Origin: Bradyrhizobium archetypum
GTDB taxonomy: Bacteria; Pseudomonadota; Alphaproteobacteria; Rhizobiales; Xanthobacteraceae
Direction: 5' to 3'
DNA: 64,000 nt
NCBI RefSeq assembly: GCF_013114835.1
Contig: NZ_JAAVLW010000007.1
Coordinates: 372,001-436,000 of the forward strand
Part shown: positions 36,703-45,443 of the stretch, in pieces
Layout of the letters: each line of letters begins with the position of its first letter
Numbering within the stretch: position 1 is the first letter of the stretch
Notes under the pieces: generated by a model
The model's database searches: none
Told to the model about the DNA's origin: nothing
What the model saw: the letters and a program-made list of their open reading frames with translations, nothing else
Translations under genes and position numbers: made by a program

Positions 36703-37893
36703 ATGAATGAACAGAACCTGCGTAACTTTACGATCAATTTTGGACCGCAGCATCCTGCGGCCCATGGTGTGCTTCGTCTCGTCCTTGAATTGGACGGCGA
36801 AGTCGTCGAGCGCGTCGATCCGCATATCGGTCTCTTGCACCGCGGCACCGAGAAGCTGATCGAGCACAAGACCTACCTCCAGGCGATCCCGTATTTCGAC
36901 CGGCTCGATTATGTGGCGCCGATGAACCAGGAGCACGCGTTCTGTCTTGCCGCGGAAAAGCTGCTCGGCATCACCGTGCCGCGCCGTGGACAACTGATCC
37001 GCGTGCTCTATTGCGAGATCGGCCGCATCCTGTCGCATCTGCTCAACGTGACGACGCAGGCGATGGACGTCGGCGCGCTGACCCCGCCGCTGTGGGGTTT
37101 CGAAGAGCGCGAAAAGCTGATGCAGTTTTACGAGCGCGCCTCCGGCTCGCGCATGCATGCGGCCTATTTCCGCGTCGGCGGCGTGCATCAGGATTTGCCG
37201 CAGAAACTGATCGACGATATCGATGCCTGGTGCGAACCGTTCCTGCAGGTCGTCGCCGACCTCGACACGCTGCTGACCGGCAACCGTATCTTCAAGCAGC
37301 GCAACGTCGACATCGGCGTGGTGTCGCTGAAGGAAGCCTGGGAGTGGGGCTTTTCGGGCGTGATGGTGCGCGGCTCGGGTGCGGCGTGGGACCTGCGCAA
37401 GGCGCAGCCCTATGAGTGCTATGCCGAGATGGATTTCGACATCCCGATCGGCAAGAACGGTGACTGCTACGACCGCTACCTGATCCGCATGGAGGAGATG
37501 CGCCAGTCGGTGCGCATCATGAAGCAGTGCATCGCCAAGCTGAACTCGCCTGATGGGCAGGGTCCGGTCGTTGTCGAGGACAACAAGATCGCGCCGCCCC
37601 GCCGCGGCGAGATGAAGCGCTCGATGGAAGCGCTGATCCATCACTTCAAGCTCTATACCGAAGGCGTGCACGTGCCGGCCGGCGAAGTCTATGTCGCCGT
37701 GGAAGCGCCGAAGGGCGAATTCGGCGTCTATCTGGTCTCCGACGGCACCAACAAGCCCTACAAGTGCAAGATCCGCGCGCCAGGCTTCGCCCACCTGCAG
37801 GCGATGCACCACATCTGCAAGGGCCATCTGCTTGCCGACGTCTCGGCGATACTGGGCTCGCTCGACATCGTGTTCGGAGAGGTCGATCGGTGA
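36703..37893 (+). CDS. nuoD: NADH-quinone oxidoreductase subunit D
   Basis: 396 residues, the 49-kDa subunit lining the quinone site. It shows the N-terminal Phe-Gly-Pro-Gln-His-Pro-Ala-Ala-His-Gly, the Leu-His-Arg-Gly-Thr-Glu-Lys-Leu segment, and a C-terminal Asp-Ile-Val-Phe-Gly-Glu-Val-Asp-Arg end. It starts 2 bases after nuoC. Its stop TGA overlaps the ATG of the next, non-nuo gene (TGATG). Confidence 0.98.
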   Translation: MNEQNLRNFTINFGPQHPAAHGVLRLVLELDGEVVERVDPHIGLLHRGTEKLIEHKTYLQAIPYFDRLDYVAPMNQEHAFCLAAEKLLGITVPRRGQLIRVLYCEIGRILSHLLNVTTQAMDVGALTPPLWGFEEREKLMQFYERASGSRMHAAYFRVGGVHQDLPQKLIDDIDAWCEPFLQVVADLDTLLTGNRIFKQRNVDIGVVSLKEAWEWGFSGVMVRGSGAAWDLRKAQPYECYAEMDFDIPIGKNGDCYDRYLIRMEEMRQSVRIMKQCIAKLNSPDGQGPVVVEDNKIAPPRRGEMKRSMEALIHHFKLYTEGVHVPAGEVYVAVEAPKGEFGVYLVSDGTNKPYKCKIRAPGFAHLQAMHHICKGHLLADVSAILGSLDIVFGEVDR

Positions 37894-38852
37894 TGGCGCA
37901 GGCGCCCATCCAGTTTGACCGGGCATCGGGCGCACTCGAGGGTGCGAACGCGTGGGAGCGTTTGGCCGCGGTGGCGCTGGTGCTGGGGTCGAAGGTGGCG
38001 TCGAATTTTTCGCACCGCGGCTACAATATGTGCGCCAATCTGTTGCGCACGACGCTGCCCGAGCGCGGTATCCAGATCAAACTCAATCCCGACGCTGTTT
38101 TCGAGTTTCCCTATGGGGACGGCTACTGGAGCAAGCTGCTCAATCGCGCCTACACATATGAGGACGAACTGGAACTGCTGTTCAAGGACTCCGCCGACGT
38201 CGACTATACGCTGCTCGATTGCGGTGCCAACTACGGCTACTGGTCGGTCCTGGTGTCGAGCAAGCCGTTCGGCTCGCACAAGGCCATCGCGATCGAGCCG
38301 TCGGGGCAGAATTTTCCGAAACTCGCCAATAACGCTGCGATCAATGGCAATCGTTTCGAGACGATGAAATGCGCGATCGGGGCCGCGCGCGGCACCGCCC
38401 GGCTGTCCGGCAGCAAGCATGAAGCCTTCAGCATCGCCGGCGACCAGTCCGGTGGCGAGGAGGTGCCGGTCATCGCGCTGGATAACCTTTTGGACGACGG
38501 CAAGATCGCGCCCGGCGGCAAATATCTGATCAAGCTCGACGTCGAAGGCGTCGAGATCGAGGCTATGAAGGGTGGCGCGCGCCTGATGCAGGGAGATAGC
38601 GTCTTGTTGTGCGAGGAGCACGGCAACGACCCTGAGCATACCGTGTCGCGCTATATCCTCGAACAGACCCCGCTGAAGCTGATCGTCTACGATCCGCGCA
38701 GCCATCGCCTTGAAACCGTAACCGATCTTTCAATTCTGGATCGGATCAAGGTTTCAACCCATGTCGGCTACAACGTGTTCGGCACCGCAAGCGCATTCTG
38801 GCTCGCCCGGATCGATGCGCTCAATGCGAAAGCCGCGCGCCGCGTGCAATGA
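37893..38852 (+). CDS. FkbM-family SAM methyltransferase inserted in the nuo operon
   Basis: 319 residues. The FkbM core has Leu-Leu-Asp-Cys-Gly-Ala-Asn-Tyr-Gly-Tyr (motif I, about 108-117), Ala-Ile-Glu-Pro-Ser (motif for ribose binding), and Leu-Ile-Lys-Leu-Asp-Val-Glu-Gly-Val-Glu (about 212-221), followed by Lys-Gly-Gly. FkbM enzymes typically O-methylate sugars or polyketides. The ATG overlaps the nuoD stop (TGATG), so it is translationally coupled to a complex I subunit; nuoE follows 11 bases later. Base composition is like its neighbours. The target is unknown; a role in glycan or quinone-linked chemistry is only a guess. Confidence 0.88.
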   Translation: MAQAPIQFDRASGALEGANAWERLAAVALVLGSKVASNFSHRGYNMCANLLRTTLPERGIQIKLNPDAVFEFPYGDGYWSKLLNRAYTYEDELELLFKDSADVDYTLLDCGANYGYWSVLVSSKPFGSHKAIAIEPSGQNFPKLANNAAINGNRFETMKCAIGAARGTARLSGSKHEAFSIAGDQSGGEEVPVIALDNLLDDGKIAPGGKYLIKLDVEGVEIEAMKGGARLMQGDSVLLCEEHGNDPEHTVSRYILEQTPLKLIVYDPRSHRLETVTDLSILDRIKVSTHVGYNVFGTASAFWLARIDALNAKAARRVQ

Positions 38853-38863
38853 GAGACTGAACA

Positions 38864-39475
38864 ATGTCCGTCCGCCGCCTCGCACCGAAGGAATTGCAGC
38901 CCGCGAGCTTCACGTTCACGGATGAGAATCTCGCCTGGGCCAAGGCGCAGATCGCAAAATATCCGCCGGGTCGTCAGGCCTCTGCGGTGATCGCGATCCT
39001 TTGGCGCGCGCAGGAGCAGCATGAGGGATGGGTGTCGGAGGCCGCGATCCGCGTCGTCGCCGACCTGCTCGAAATGCCCTACATCCGCGTGCTGGAAGTG
39101 GCGACCTTCTACACCATGTTCCAGCTTCAGCCGGTCGGCAAGAAGGCCCATGTGCAGGTCTGCGGCACCACGCCGTGCCGCCTGCGCGGCGCCGGCGACC
39201 TGATCGAGGTGTGCCAGAGCCGCATCCATCACGAACCCTTCCATCTGTCGAAGGACGGCAATTTTAGCTGGGAAGAGGTCGAGTGCCTGGGCGCCTGCGT
39301 CAACGCACCGATGGTGCAGATCTGGAAGGACACCTACGAGGACCTGACCAAGGAAAGTTTCGGCAAGGTGCTGGACGGCTTTGCCTCGGGCAATCCGCCG
39401 AAGCCCGGACCGCAGATCGACCGACAGTTCTCGGCGCCGCTGGGCGGGCCGACGACGCTGAAGGAATCCACATGA
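38864..39475 (+). CDS. nuoE: NADH-quinone oxidoreductase subunit E
   Basis: 203 residues, the 24-kDa subunit with a [2Fe-2S] cluster. Ligands are in Val-Cys-Gly-Thr-Thr-Pro-Cys and Glu-Cys-Leu-Gly-Ala-Cys. A C-terminal tail of about 30 residues beyond the fold (Pro-Lys-Pro-Gly-Pro-Gln-Ile-Asp-Arg) is typical of alphaproteobacteria. Its end overlaps the start of a small membrane gene. Confidence 0.97.
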   Translation: MSVRRLAPKELQPASFTFTDENLAWAKAQIAKYPPGRQASAVIAILWRAQEQHEGWVSEAAIRVVADLLEMPYIRVLEVATFYTMFQLQPVGKKAHVQVCGTTPCRLRGAGDLIEVCQSRIHHEPFHLSKDGNFSWEEVECLGACVNAPMVQIWKDTYEDLTKESFGKVLDGFASGNPPKPGPQIDRQFSAPLGGPTTLKEST

Positions 39476-39687
39476 TGCGAGACGGCACGTTGCCCGTGAG
39501 CGGGCCGGGGAGGGTCGGCGCGATGAAGAACTGGCGCTATATCGGCATGCACGCCGTTGCGGCGGCGACCTTCATCTTTCTGCTGCAGCGTTACGGGCTG
39601 AACGCAACGCTCGAATCCAGCCTGTTGTGGGCGCTGACCTTTGGCGGATGCGCCGCGGGTCTCGCCTATGCGCAGTCCAACCGTTGA
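39472..39687 (+). CDS. Small membrane protein between nuoE and nuoF
   Basis: 71 residues. Two in-frame ATGs (39472 and 39475) overlap the nuoE stop. After a polar start and Met-Lys-Asn-Trp-Arg-Tyr-Ile there are two hydrophobic segments (about 25-40 and 48-65) separated by a short polar turn. A two-helix membrane protein is likely. Not a known complex I subunit. Its tight overlap with nuoE and the 21-base gap to nuoF mean it is transcribed and translated with them. Confidence 0.75.
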   Translation: MMRDGTLPVSGPGRVGAMKNWRYIGMHAVAAATFIFLLQRYGLNATLESSLLWALTFGGCAAGLAYAQSNR

Positions 39688-39708
39688 TCCGCTAGGAAGC
39701 TTCAAGTC

Positions 39709-41034
39709 ATGCTCGACGACAAGGATCGCATCTTCAAGAACCTCTATGGGCTCCACGATTGGGGACTGGAGGGCGCGCGCCGTCGCGGCGCGTGGGACGG
39801 CACCAAAGCGATCATCGACAAGGGCCGCGACTGGATCATCAACGAGATGAAGGCCTCCGGCCTGCGCGGCCGCGGCGGGGCGGGCTTTCCGACCGGCCTG
39901 AAATGGTCGTTCATGCCGAAGGAATCCACCGACGGTAGGCCGAGCTATCTCGTGGTCAACGCCGACGAATCCGAGCCGGGCACCTGCAAGGACCGCGAGA
40001 TCATGCGGCATGATCCGCACCTGCTCGTGGAAGGCTGCCTCTTGGCAAGCTTCGCGATGGGCGCCCATGCCTGCTACATCTATGTCCGCGGCGAGTTCAT
40101 CCGCGAACGCGAGCGCCTGCAGGCCGCGATCGATCAGGCCTATGACGCCAAGCTGATCGGCAAGGACAACGTCCATGGCTGGCCGTTCGAGCTCTATGTC
40201 GCGCATGGCGCCGGCGCCTATATCTGCGGTGAGGAAACGGCGCTGCTCGAAAGCCTCGAAGGCAAGAAGGGCCAGCCGCGGCTGAAGCCCCCATTTCCGG
40301 CCAATGTCGGCCTCTATGGCTGCCCGACCACCGTCAACAATGTCGAGTCCATCGCGGTCGCACCCGACATTCTACGCCGCGGCGCGGCGTGGTTCGCCGC
40401 GATTGGCCGGCCGAACAATGTCGGCACAAAACTGTTTTGCGTCTCTGGTCACGTCGAGCGGCCCTGCAATGTCGAAGAGGCGATGGGGATTCCGTTCCGT
40501 GAGCTGATCGAAAAGCACTGTGGCGGCATTCGCGGCGGCTGGGACAATCTGAAGGCCGTGATCCCCGGCGGCTCGTCGGTCCGCATGGTGCCGGCCGAGC
40601 AGATCATCGACACGCCGATGGATTTCGACTCTCTCAGCAAGCTGCGCTCCGGGCTCGGTACTGCCGCCGTGATCGTGATGGACAAGTCGACCGACCTGAT
40701 CCGGGCGATCGCGCGCATCTCTTATTTCTACAAGCATGAGAGCTGCGGCCAGTGCACGCCCTGCCGCGAAGGCACCGGCTGGATGTGGCGCGTGCTGACC
40801 CGCATGGCTGAGGGCCGCGCCCACAAGCGCGAGATTGACATGCTGCTGGAAGTTACAAAACAGGTCGAAGGCCACACCATCTGCGCGCTCGGCGACGCTG
40901 CCGCCTGGCCGATCCAGGGCCTGATCGCGCATTTCCGTCACGAGATCGAGGCGCGTATCGACCAGTATTCGCACAAGGCCGACATCGACGACATTGGCGT
41001 GCGCGATCCCGTGAACATGATCGCGGCGGAGTAG
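39709..41034 (+). CDS. nuoF: NADH-quinone oxidoreductase subunit F
   Basis: 441 residues, the 51-kDa subunit that binds NADH and FMN. The FMN/NADH loops Gly-Arg-Gly-Gly-Ala-Gly-Phe-Pro-Thr-Gly and Ala-Gly-Ala-Tyr-Ile-Cys-Gly-Glu-Glu-Thr-Ala-Leu are present. The N3 [4Fe-4S] ligands lie in Glu-Ser-Cys-Gly-Gln-Cys-Thr-Pro-Cys-Arg-Glu-Gly, plus a later Cys in Thr-Ile-Cys-Ala-Leu-Gly-Asp. It is the electron entry point of complex I. Confidence 0.98.
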   Translation: MLDDKDRIFKNLYGLHDWGLEGARRRGAWDGTKAIIDKGRDWIINEMKASGLRGRGGAGFPTGLKWSFMPKESTDGRPSYLVVNADESEPGTCKDREIMRHDPHLLVEGCLLASFAMGAHACYIYVRGEFIRERERLQAAIDQAYDAKLIGKDNVHGWPFELYVAHGAGAYICGEETALLESLEGKKGQPRLKPPFPANVGLYGCPTTVNNVESIAVAPDILRRGAAWFAAIGRPNNVGTKLFCVSGHVERPCNVEEAMGIPFRELIEKHCGGIRGGWDNLKAVIPGGSSVRMVPAEQIIDTPMDFDSLSKLRSGLGTAAVIVMDKSTDLIRAIARISYFYKHESCGQCTPCREGTGWMWRVLTRMAEGRAHKREIDMLLEVTKQVEGHTICALGDAAAWPIQGLIAHFRHEIEARIDQYSHKADIDDIGVRDPVNMIAAE

Positions 41035-41038
41035 AGCG

Positions 41039-41248
41039 ATGGCAGACGAGCCCGACAGCATCATCCTGACGATCCTGCGCAAGATCGATCAGCGAACCGA
41101 GAGGATGGCCGAGGATCTTCACGACCGGAAGACGCGCGTCACTTCCGTCGAGGAGGGACTTGCCGGTGTTAACTGCCGGCTCGACCGTCTTGAAACGCGC
41201 GTCGATCGAATTGAGAAGCGCCTAGAATTGACCGACGTAACGCACTGA
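41039..41248 (+). CDS. Small coiled-coil protein between nuoF and nuoG
   Basis: 69 residues, nearly all helix. Heptad Leu/Val/Ile positions run through Leu-Arg-Lys-Ile-Asp, Thr-Ser-Val-Glu-Glu and Leu-Asp-Arg-Leu-Glu-Thr-Arg-Val-Asp-Arg-Ile-Glu-Lys-Arg-Leu. Short proteins with this 'Asp-Arg-Ile-Glu-Lys-Arg-Leu' ending are common in Bradyrhizobium, often as standalone genes. GGAGTAG precedes the ATG, 4 bases after nuoF. No function known. Confidence 0.72.
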   Translation: MADEPDSIILTILRKIDQRTERMAEDLHDRKTRVTSVEEGLAGVNCRLDRLETRVDRIEKRLELTDVTH

Positions 41249-41262
41249 GACAATGGGAACCG

Positions 41263-41751
41263 ATGTCGCAACCGAGCTTCTGGTGGCAGAGATACGGGAC
41301 GCTGGCGCAGATGGCGCAGGCGGCCGTGGCGCTGCTCGGCTTTGTTGCGATCTTGTTCCAGATCAACGAGATCCGCACCAACAACCGCGCCGCCAGCGCG
41401 CGGCAGGCGTTTCTCGGCTACACCGACCTGGCGTTCAAGAATCCGAAATTCGCGCAGCCGGACTACGAGCAGATCAAGGCGGCCGGGCGCGACGAGCAGG
41501 TACAGTACGAGAGCTTCGTCACCTACTTCCTTTACGCCTGCGAGGAAGCGATCAGCGCATTCGCAGGAAAACGCGAATGGCAGGCATCCTGCGACTACGA
41601 CCTGAAGCCGCATCTGCCGTTCCTGTGCGAGAAGAACGCGGCGCAACCGGCCTATCTCGCCACCTATGGCGCCGAGACCCAGCAATGGATCAAGACGTCG
41701 CTGAAGACCGCCAGCGTTACACCGCCAGACTGCAAGCTGGGAAAGACTTGA
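41263..41751 (+). CDS. Membrane-anchored hypothetical protein between nuoF and nuoG
   Basis: 162 residues. One N-terminal membrane helix (about 16-34, Ala-Val-Ala-Leu-Leu-Gly-Phe-Val-Ala-Ile-Leu) is followed by a soluble helical domain. That domain has Ala-Arg-Gln-Ala-Phe, an Asp-Leu-Ala-Phe-Lys-Asn-Pro segment, a Phe-Phe/Tyr-rich helix with Cys-Glu-Glu-Ala, and a Cys-rich end. This layout resembles small DUF4760-like proteins, but I cannot assign a family. It lies 14 bases after the coiled-coil gene and 7 before nuoG, so it is part of the operon. Confidence 0.75.
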   Translation: MSQPSFWWQRYGTLAQMAQAAVALLGFVAILFQINEIRTNNRAASARQAFLGYTDLAFKNPKFAQPDYEQIKAAGRDEQVQYESFVTYFLYACEEAISAFAGKREWQASCDYDLKPHLPFLCEKNAAQPAYLATYGAETQQWIKTSLKTASVTPPDCKLGKT

Positions 41752-41758
41752 GACAGCA

Positions 41759-43834
41759 ATGACCAAACTCATCATCGACGGCAAAGAGATCGATGTGCCT
41801 GCGGAGTACACGCTGCTGCAGGCCTGCGAGGCTGCGGGCGCCGAAATTCCGCGCTTCTGCTATCACGAGCGGCTGTCGATCGCCGGCAATTGCCGGATGT
41901 GCCTCGTCGAGATCAAGGGTGGCCCGAAGCCGGTCGCAAGCTGCGCCTGGGGCGTGCGCGACTGCCGGCCCGGCCCGAAGGGCGAACCGCCGGAAATCTC
42001 GACACGTTCGCCGATGGTGAAGAAGGCGCGCGAAGGCGTGATGGAATTTTTGCTGATCAACCATCCGCTGGATTGCCCGATCTGCGACCAGGGTGGCGAG
42101 TGCGACCTGCAGGACCAGGCGATGGGCTATGGCGTGGACACTTCGCGCTTCGCCGAGAACAAGCGCGCGGTCGAGGACAAATATCTGGGCGCGCTGGTCA
42201 AGACCTCGATGAACCGCTGCATCCAGTGCACGCGCTGCGTCCGCTTCTCCGCCGAAGTCGCCGGGGTCCCGGAGATGGGCGCAACCGGCCGCGGCGAGGA
42301 TATGGAGATCACGACCTATCTGGAGCAGGCGCTGACCTCCGAGCTGCAGGGCAACCTCGTCGACATCTGCCCGGTGGGCGCGCTCACCTCAAAACCCTAC
42401 GCATTCGCCGCTCGCCCGTGGGAGCTCGGCAAGACGCAGTCGGTCGACGTGATGGATGGCGTCGGCTCCGCGATCCGCGTCGACACCCGCGGCCGCGAGG
42501 TGATGCGGATCCTGCCGCGCATCAATGAAGCGGTGAACGAGGAATGGATTTCCGACAAGACCCGTCACATCGTCGACGGCCTGCGCACGCAGCGCCTTGA
42601 TCGACCCTATGTCCGCGAGAACGGCAAGCTTCGCGCCGCGTCGTGGCACGAGGCTTTCGCAGCCATCGCGGCCAAGGTCAGGATGAGCGACGGCAAGCGC
42701 ATGGGGGTCATCGCCGGCGATCTCGCCGCAGTCGAGGAGATGTTCGCGTTCAAGGACCTCATGGGCAAATATGGCTCCAGCAATCTGGCGGTGCAGGGCG
42801 GCGACGCCTTTGACCCCAAGCTCGGCCGCGCGACCTATATCTTCAATCCGACCATTGCCGGGATCGAACAGGCCGACGCGCTCTTGATCATCGGCTCCAA
42901 CCCGCGCAAGGAGGCCGCCGTCCTCAACGCGCGGATCCGCAAGCGTTGGCGCACCGGTCAGCTCAGGGTCGCTGTGGTCGGCGCCAAGGCCGACCTTACC
43001 TATGACTACGATTATCTCGGCGCAGGCACGGATACGCTCAGCGAACTCGCCAGCGGCAAGCATTCGTTCACGGGGGTGCTGAAGGGTGCCAAGAACCCGA
43101 TCGTGCTGGTCGGCGCCGGGTCATTGTCGCGGCATGACGGCGCGGCGGTGCTTTCGCTGGCGGCCAAGATCGCGGTCGGCACGGGCGCGCTCAAGGACGA
43201 CTGGAACGGCTTTGCCGTGTTGCACGATACTGCTTCGCGCGCGGGCGCGCTCGACATCGGTTTTGCGGCCGATAAAGACGGGCTCAGCCTGGCCCAGATG
43301 ACGACTTTCGGCACGCTCGATGTGCTGTTCCTGCTCGGCGCCGACGAGGTGAAGGTGCCGGACGGGACCTTCGTGGTCTATATCGGTACCCATGGCGACC
43401 GCGGCGCGCACCGCGCTGACGTGATCCTGCCGGGCGCTGCCTATACGGAAAAATCCGGCCTCTACGTCAACACCGAGGGCAGGGCGCAGATCGCCAGCCG
43501 CGCGGCGTTTCCGCCCGGCGAGGCGCGCGAGGACTGGGCGATCGTCCGCGCATTGTCGGAGGTGCTCGGCAAGAAACTGCCCTATGACTCGCTTCAGGCA
43601 CTGCGCCAGGCCTTGTTCAAGGCCGTCCCGCACCTGATGCGGATCGACCAGATCGAGCCCGGCAAGGCCGAGCAGGTCAAGGCACTGGCGGGCAAGGGCG
43701 GCAAGACCGACAAGAGCCCGTTGAAATCGTCCGTCGAGGATTTTTATCTGACCAACCCGATCGCACGGGCCTCGGCGGTGATGGCGGAATGTTCCCGGCT
43801 GGCGGCCGGGCGAATGCTGACGGCAGCGGAGTGA
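41759..43834 (+). CDS. nuoG: NADH-quinone oxidoreductase subunit G
   Basis: 691 residues, the 75-kDa subunit. The N-terminal [2Fe-2S] domain has Cys34, Cys45 and Cys48 (Gly-Asn-Cys-Arg-Met-Cys). Next are the His-Pro-Leu-Asp-Cys-Pro-Ile-Cys-Asp-Gln-Gly-Gly-Glu-Cys segment with the His-ligated N5 cluster and Cys-Ile-Gln-Cys-Thr-Arg-Cys for N4. The remainder is a molybdopterin-oxidoreductase-like domain without cofactor. It passes electrons from FMN towards NuoB. Confidence 0.98.
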   Translation: MTKLIIDGKEIDVPAEYTLLQACEAAGAEIPRFCYHERLSIAGNCRMCLVEIKGGPKPVASCAWGVRDCRPGPKGEPPEISTRSPMVKKAREGVMEFLLINHPLDCPICDQGGECDLQDQAMGYGVDTSRFAENKRAVEDKYLGALVKTSMNRCIQCTRCVRFSAEVAGVPEMGATGRGEDMEITTYLEQALTSELQGNLVDICPVGALTSKPYAFAARPWELGKTQSVDVMDGVGSAIRVDTRGREVMRILPRINEAVNEEWISDKTRHIVDGLRTQRLDRPYVRENGKLRAASWHEAFAAIAAKVRMSDGKRMGVIAGDLAAVEEMFAFKDLMGKYGSSNLAVQGGDAFDPKLGRATYIFNPTIAGIEQADALLIIGSNPRKEAAVLNARIRKRWRTGQLRVAVVGAKADLTYDYDYLGAGTDTLSELASGKHSFTGVLKGAKNPIVLVGAGSLSRHDGAAVLSLAAKIAVGTGALKDDWNGFAVLHDTASRAGALDIGFAADKDGLSLAQMTTFGTLDVLFLLGADEVKVPDGTFVVYIGTHGDRGAHRADVILPGAAYTEKSGLYVNTEGRAQIASRAAFPPGEAREDWAIVRALSEVLGKKLPYDSLQALRQALFKAVPHLMRIDQIEPGKAEQVKALAGKGGKTDKSPLKSSVEDFYLTNPIARASAVMAECSRLAAGRMLTAAE

Positions 43835-43844
43835 GCGTGATCTG

Positions 43845-44915
43845 ATGGCTGATTTGTTCGCAAGCTCGTTCTGGACCGGCTTTCTCTGGCCGCTGATCGT
43901 CATGGTCGCGCAGAGCCTGCTCCTGCTCGTCGTGCTGCTGATCGCGATCGCCTACATCCTGCTCGCCGACCGCAAGATCTGGGCGGCGGTGCAGATCCGC
44001 CGCGGTCCCAACGTGGTGGGTCCCTGGGGCTTGCTGCAGTCCTTCGCGGATCTTCTGAAGTTCGTGCTGAAGGAGCCGATCATTCCGTCGGGCTCCAACA
44101 AGGGCGTGTTCCTGCTGGCGCCTTTGGTGTCCTGCGTGCTGGCGCTCGCCGCCTGGGCTGTCATCCCAATGGATTTCGGCTGGGTGATCTCCGACATCAA
44201 TGTCGGCGTGCTCTACATCTTCGCGATCTCGTCGCTGTCGATCTACGGCATCATCATGGCCGGCTGGTCATCAAACTCGAAATACCCGTTCCTCGCCGCC
44301 CTGCGCTCGGCGGCGCAGATGGTATCCTACGAAGTCTCGATCGGCTTCGTTATCATCACGGTGTTGCTGTGCGCCGGCTCGCTCAACCTTTCGGCGGTGG
44401 TGGAGGCGCAGAATGCCCGTGGCTTTGCCAGCGTGATCGGCCTGCCGCAACTCACCATTCTGAACTGGTATGTGTGGCCGCTGTTCCCGATGTTCGTGGT
44501 GTTCTACGTCTCGGCGCTGGCCGAGACCAACCGTCCGCCGTTCGATCTGGTGGAAGCGGAATCGGAGCTGGTCGCCGGCTTCATGGTCGAATACGGCTCG
44601 ACGCCGTATTTGCTGTTCATGCTCGGCGAATATGTCGCGATCACCACGATGTGCGCGATGGCGACGATCCTGTTCCTCGGCGGCTGGCTGCCGCCGGTGG
44701 CGCTGCCGCCGTTCACCTGGATCCCGGGCGTGGTGTGGTTCGCGCTGAAGCTGTTCTTCATGTTTTTCCTGTTCGCGATGGCGAAGGCGATCGTGCCGCG
44801 CTACCGCTACGATCAACTGATGCGACTCGGCTGGAAGGTGTTTTTGCCGCTGTCGCTGGCGATGGTGGTGATTGTGGCTGGCGTGCTGCAGTTCGCCGGC
44901 ATCGCACCGAAGTGA
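43845..44915 (+). CDS. nuoH: NADH-quinone oxidoreductase subunit H
   Basis: 356 residues, eight membrane helices, contacts the quinone chamber. Signatures: Arg-Arg-Gly-Pro-Asn-Val-Val-Gly-Pro-Trp-Gly near the first loop, Ser-Tyr-Glu-Val-Ser-Ile-Gly-Phe in the middle, and Ala-Glu-Thr-Asn-Arg-Pro-Pro-Phe-Asp-Leu-Val-Glu-Ala-Glu-Ser-Glu-Leu before the last helices. Confidence 0.98.
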   Translation: MADLFASSFWTGFLWPLIVMVAQSLLLLVVLLIAIAYILLADRKIWAAVQIRRGPNVVGPWGLLQSFADLLKFVLKEPIIPSGSNKGVFLLAPLVSCVLALAAWAVIPMDFGWVISDINVGVLYIFAISSLSIYGIIMAGWSSNSKYPFLAALRSAAQMVSYEVSIGFVIITVLLCAGSLNLSAVVEAQNARGFASVIGLPQLTILNWYVWPLFPMFVVFYVSALAETNRPPFDLVEAESELVAGFMVEYGSTPYLLFMLGEYVAITTMCAMATILFLGGWLPPVALPPFTWIPGVVWFALKLFFMFFLFAMAKAIVPRYRYDQLMRLGWKVFLPLSLAMVVIVAGVLQFAGIAPK

Positions 44916-44922
44916 GGCCATC

Positions 44923-45417
44923 ATGAGTGTCAACGTCAACGCAACGGCCCGCGCGCTTCTGTTGAGCGAGTTCGTATCGGCGTTCTTTCTCGCCATGCGC
45001 TATTTCTTCAAGCCGAAGCCGACCATCAACTATCCGTTCGAGAAGAACCCGATCTCGCCGCGCTTCCGCGGCGAGCACGCGCTGCGCCGCTATCCGAACG
45101 GCGAGGAGCGCTGCATCGCCTGCAAGCTGTGCGAGGCGATCTGCCCGGCGCAGGCGATCACGATCGAGGCGGGCCCGCGCCGCAACGACGGCACGCGCCG
45201 TACGGTGCGCTACGACATCGACATGGTGAAATGCATCTATTGCGGCCTGTGCCAGGAAGCCTGCCCGGTCGATGCCATCGTCGAGGGACCGAATTTCGAA
45301 TTCGCGACCGAGACCCGCGAGGAACTCTACTATGACAAGGCCAAGCTGCTCGCCAATGGCGACCGCTGGGAGCGCGAGATTGCGAAAGCAATTGAGCTCG
45401 ACGCGCCGTACCGGTGA
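44923..45417 (+). CDS. nuoI: NADH-quinone oxidoreductase subunit I
   Basis: 164 residues, the 23-kDa TYKY-type subunit with two [4Fe-4S] clusters (N6a, N6b). Cys-Ile-Ala-Cys-Lys-Leu-Cys-Glu-Ala-Ile-Cys-Pro and Cys-Ile-Tyr-Cys-Gly-Leu-Cys-Gln-Glu-Ala-Cys-Pro are intact. The ATG at 44923 lies 7 bases after nuoH. A 188-base gap containing a repeat separates it from nuoJ. Confidence 0.98.
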   Translation: MSVNVNATARALLLSEFVSAFFLAMRYFFKPKPTINYPFEKNPISPRFRGEHALRRYPNGEERCIACKLCEAICPAQAITIEAGPRRNDGTRRTVRYDIDMVKCIYCGLCQEACPVDAIVEGPNFEFATETREELYYDKAKLLANGDRWEREIAKAIELDAPYR

Positions 45418-45443
45418 GGTGAGGGCATGATCCAGATTTCAAC

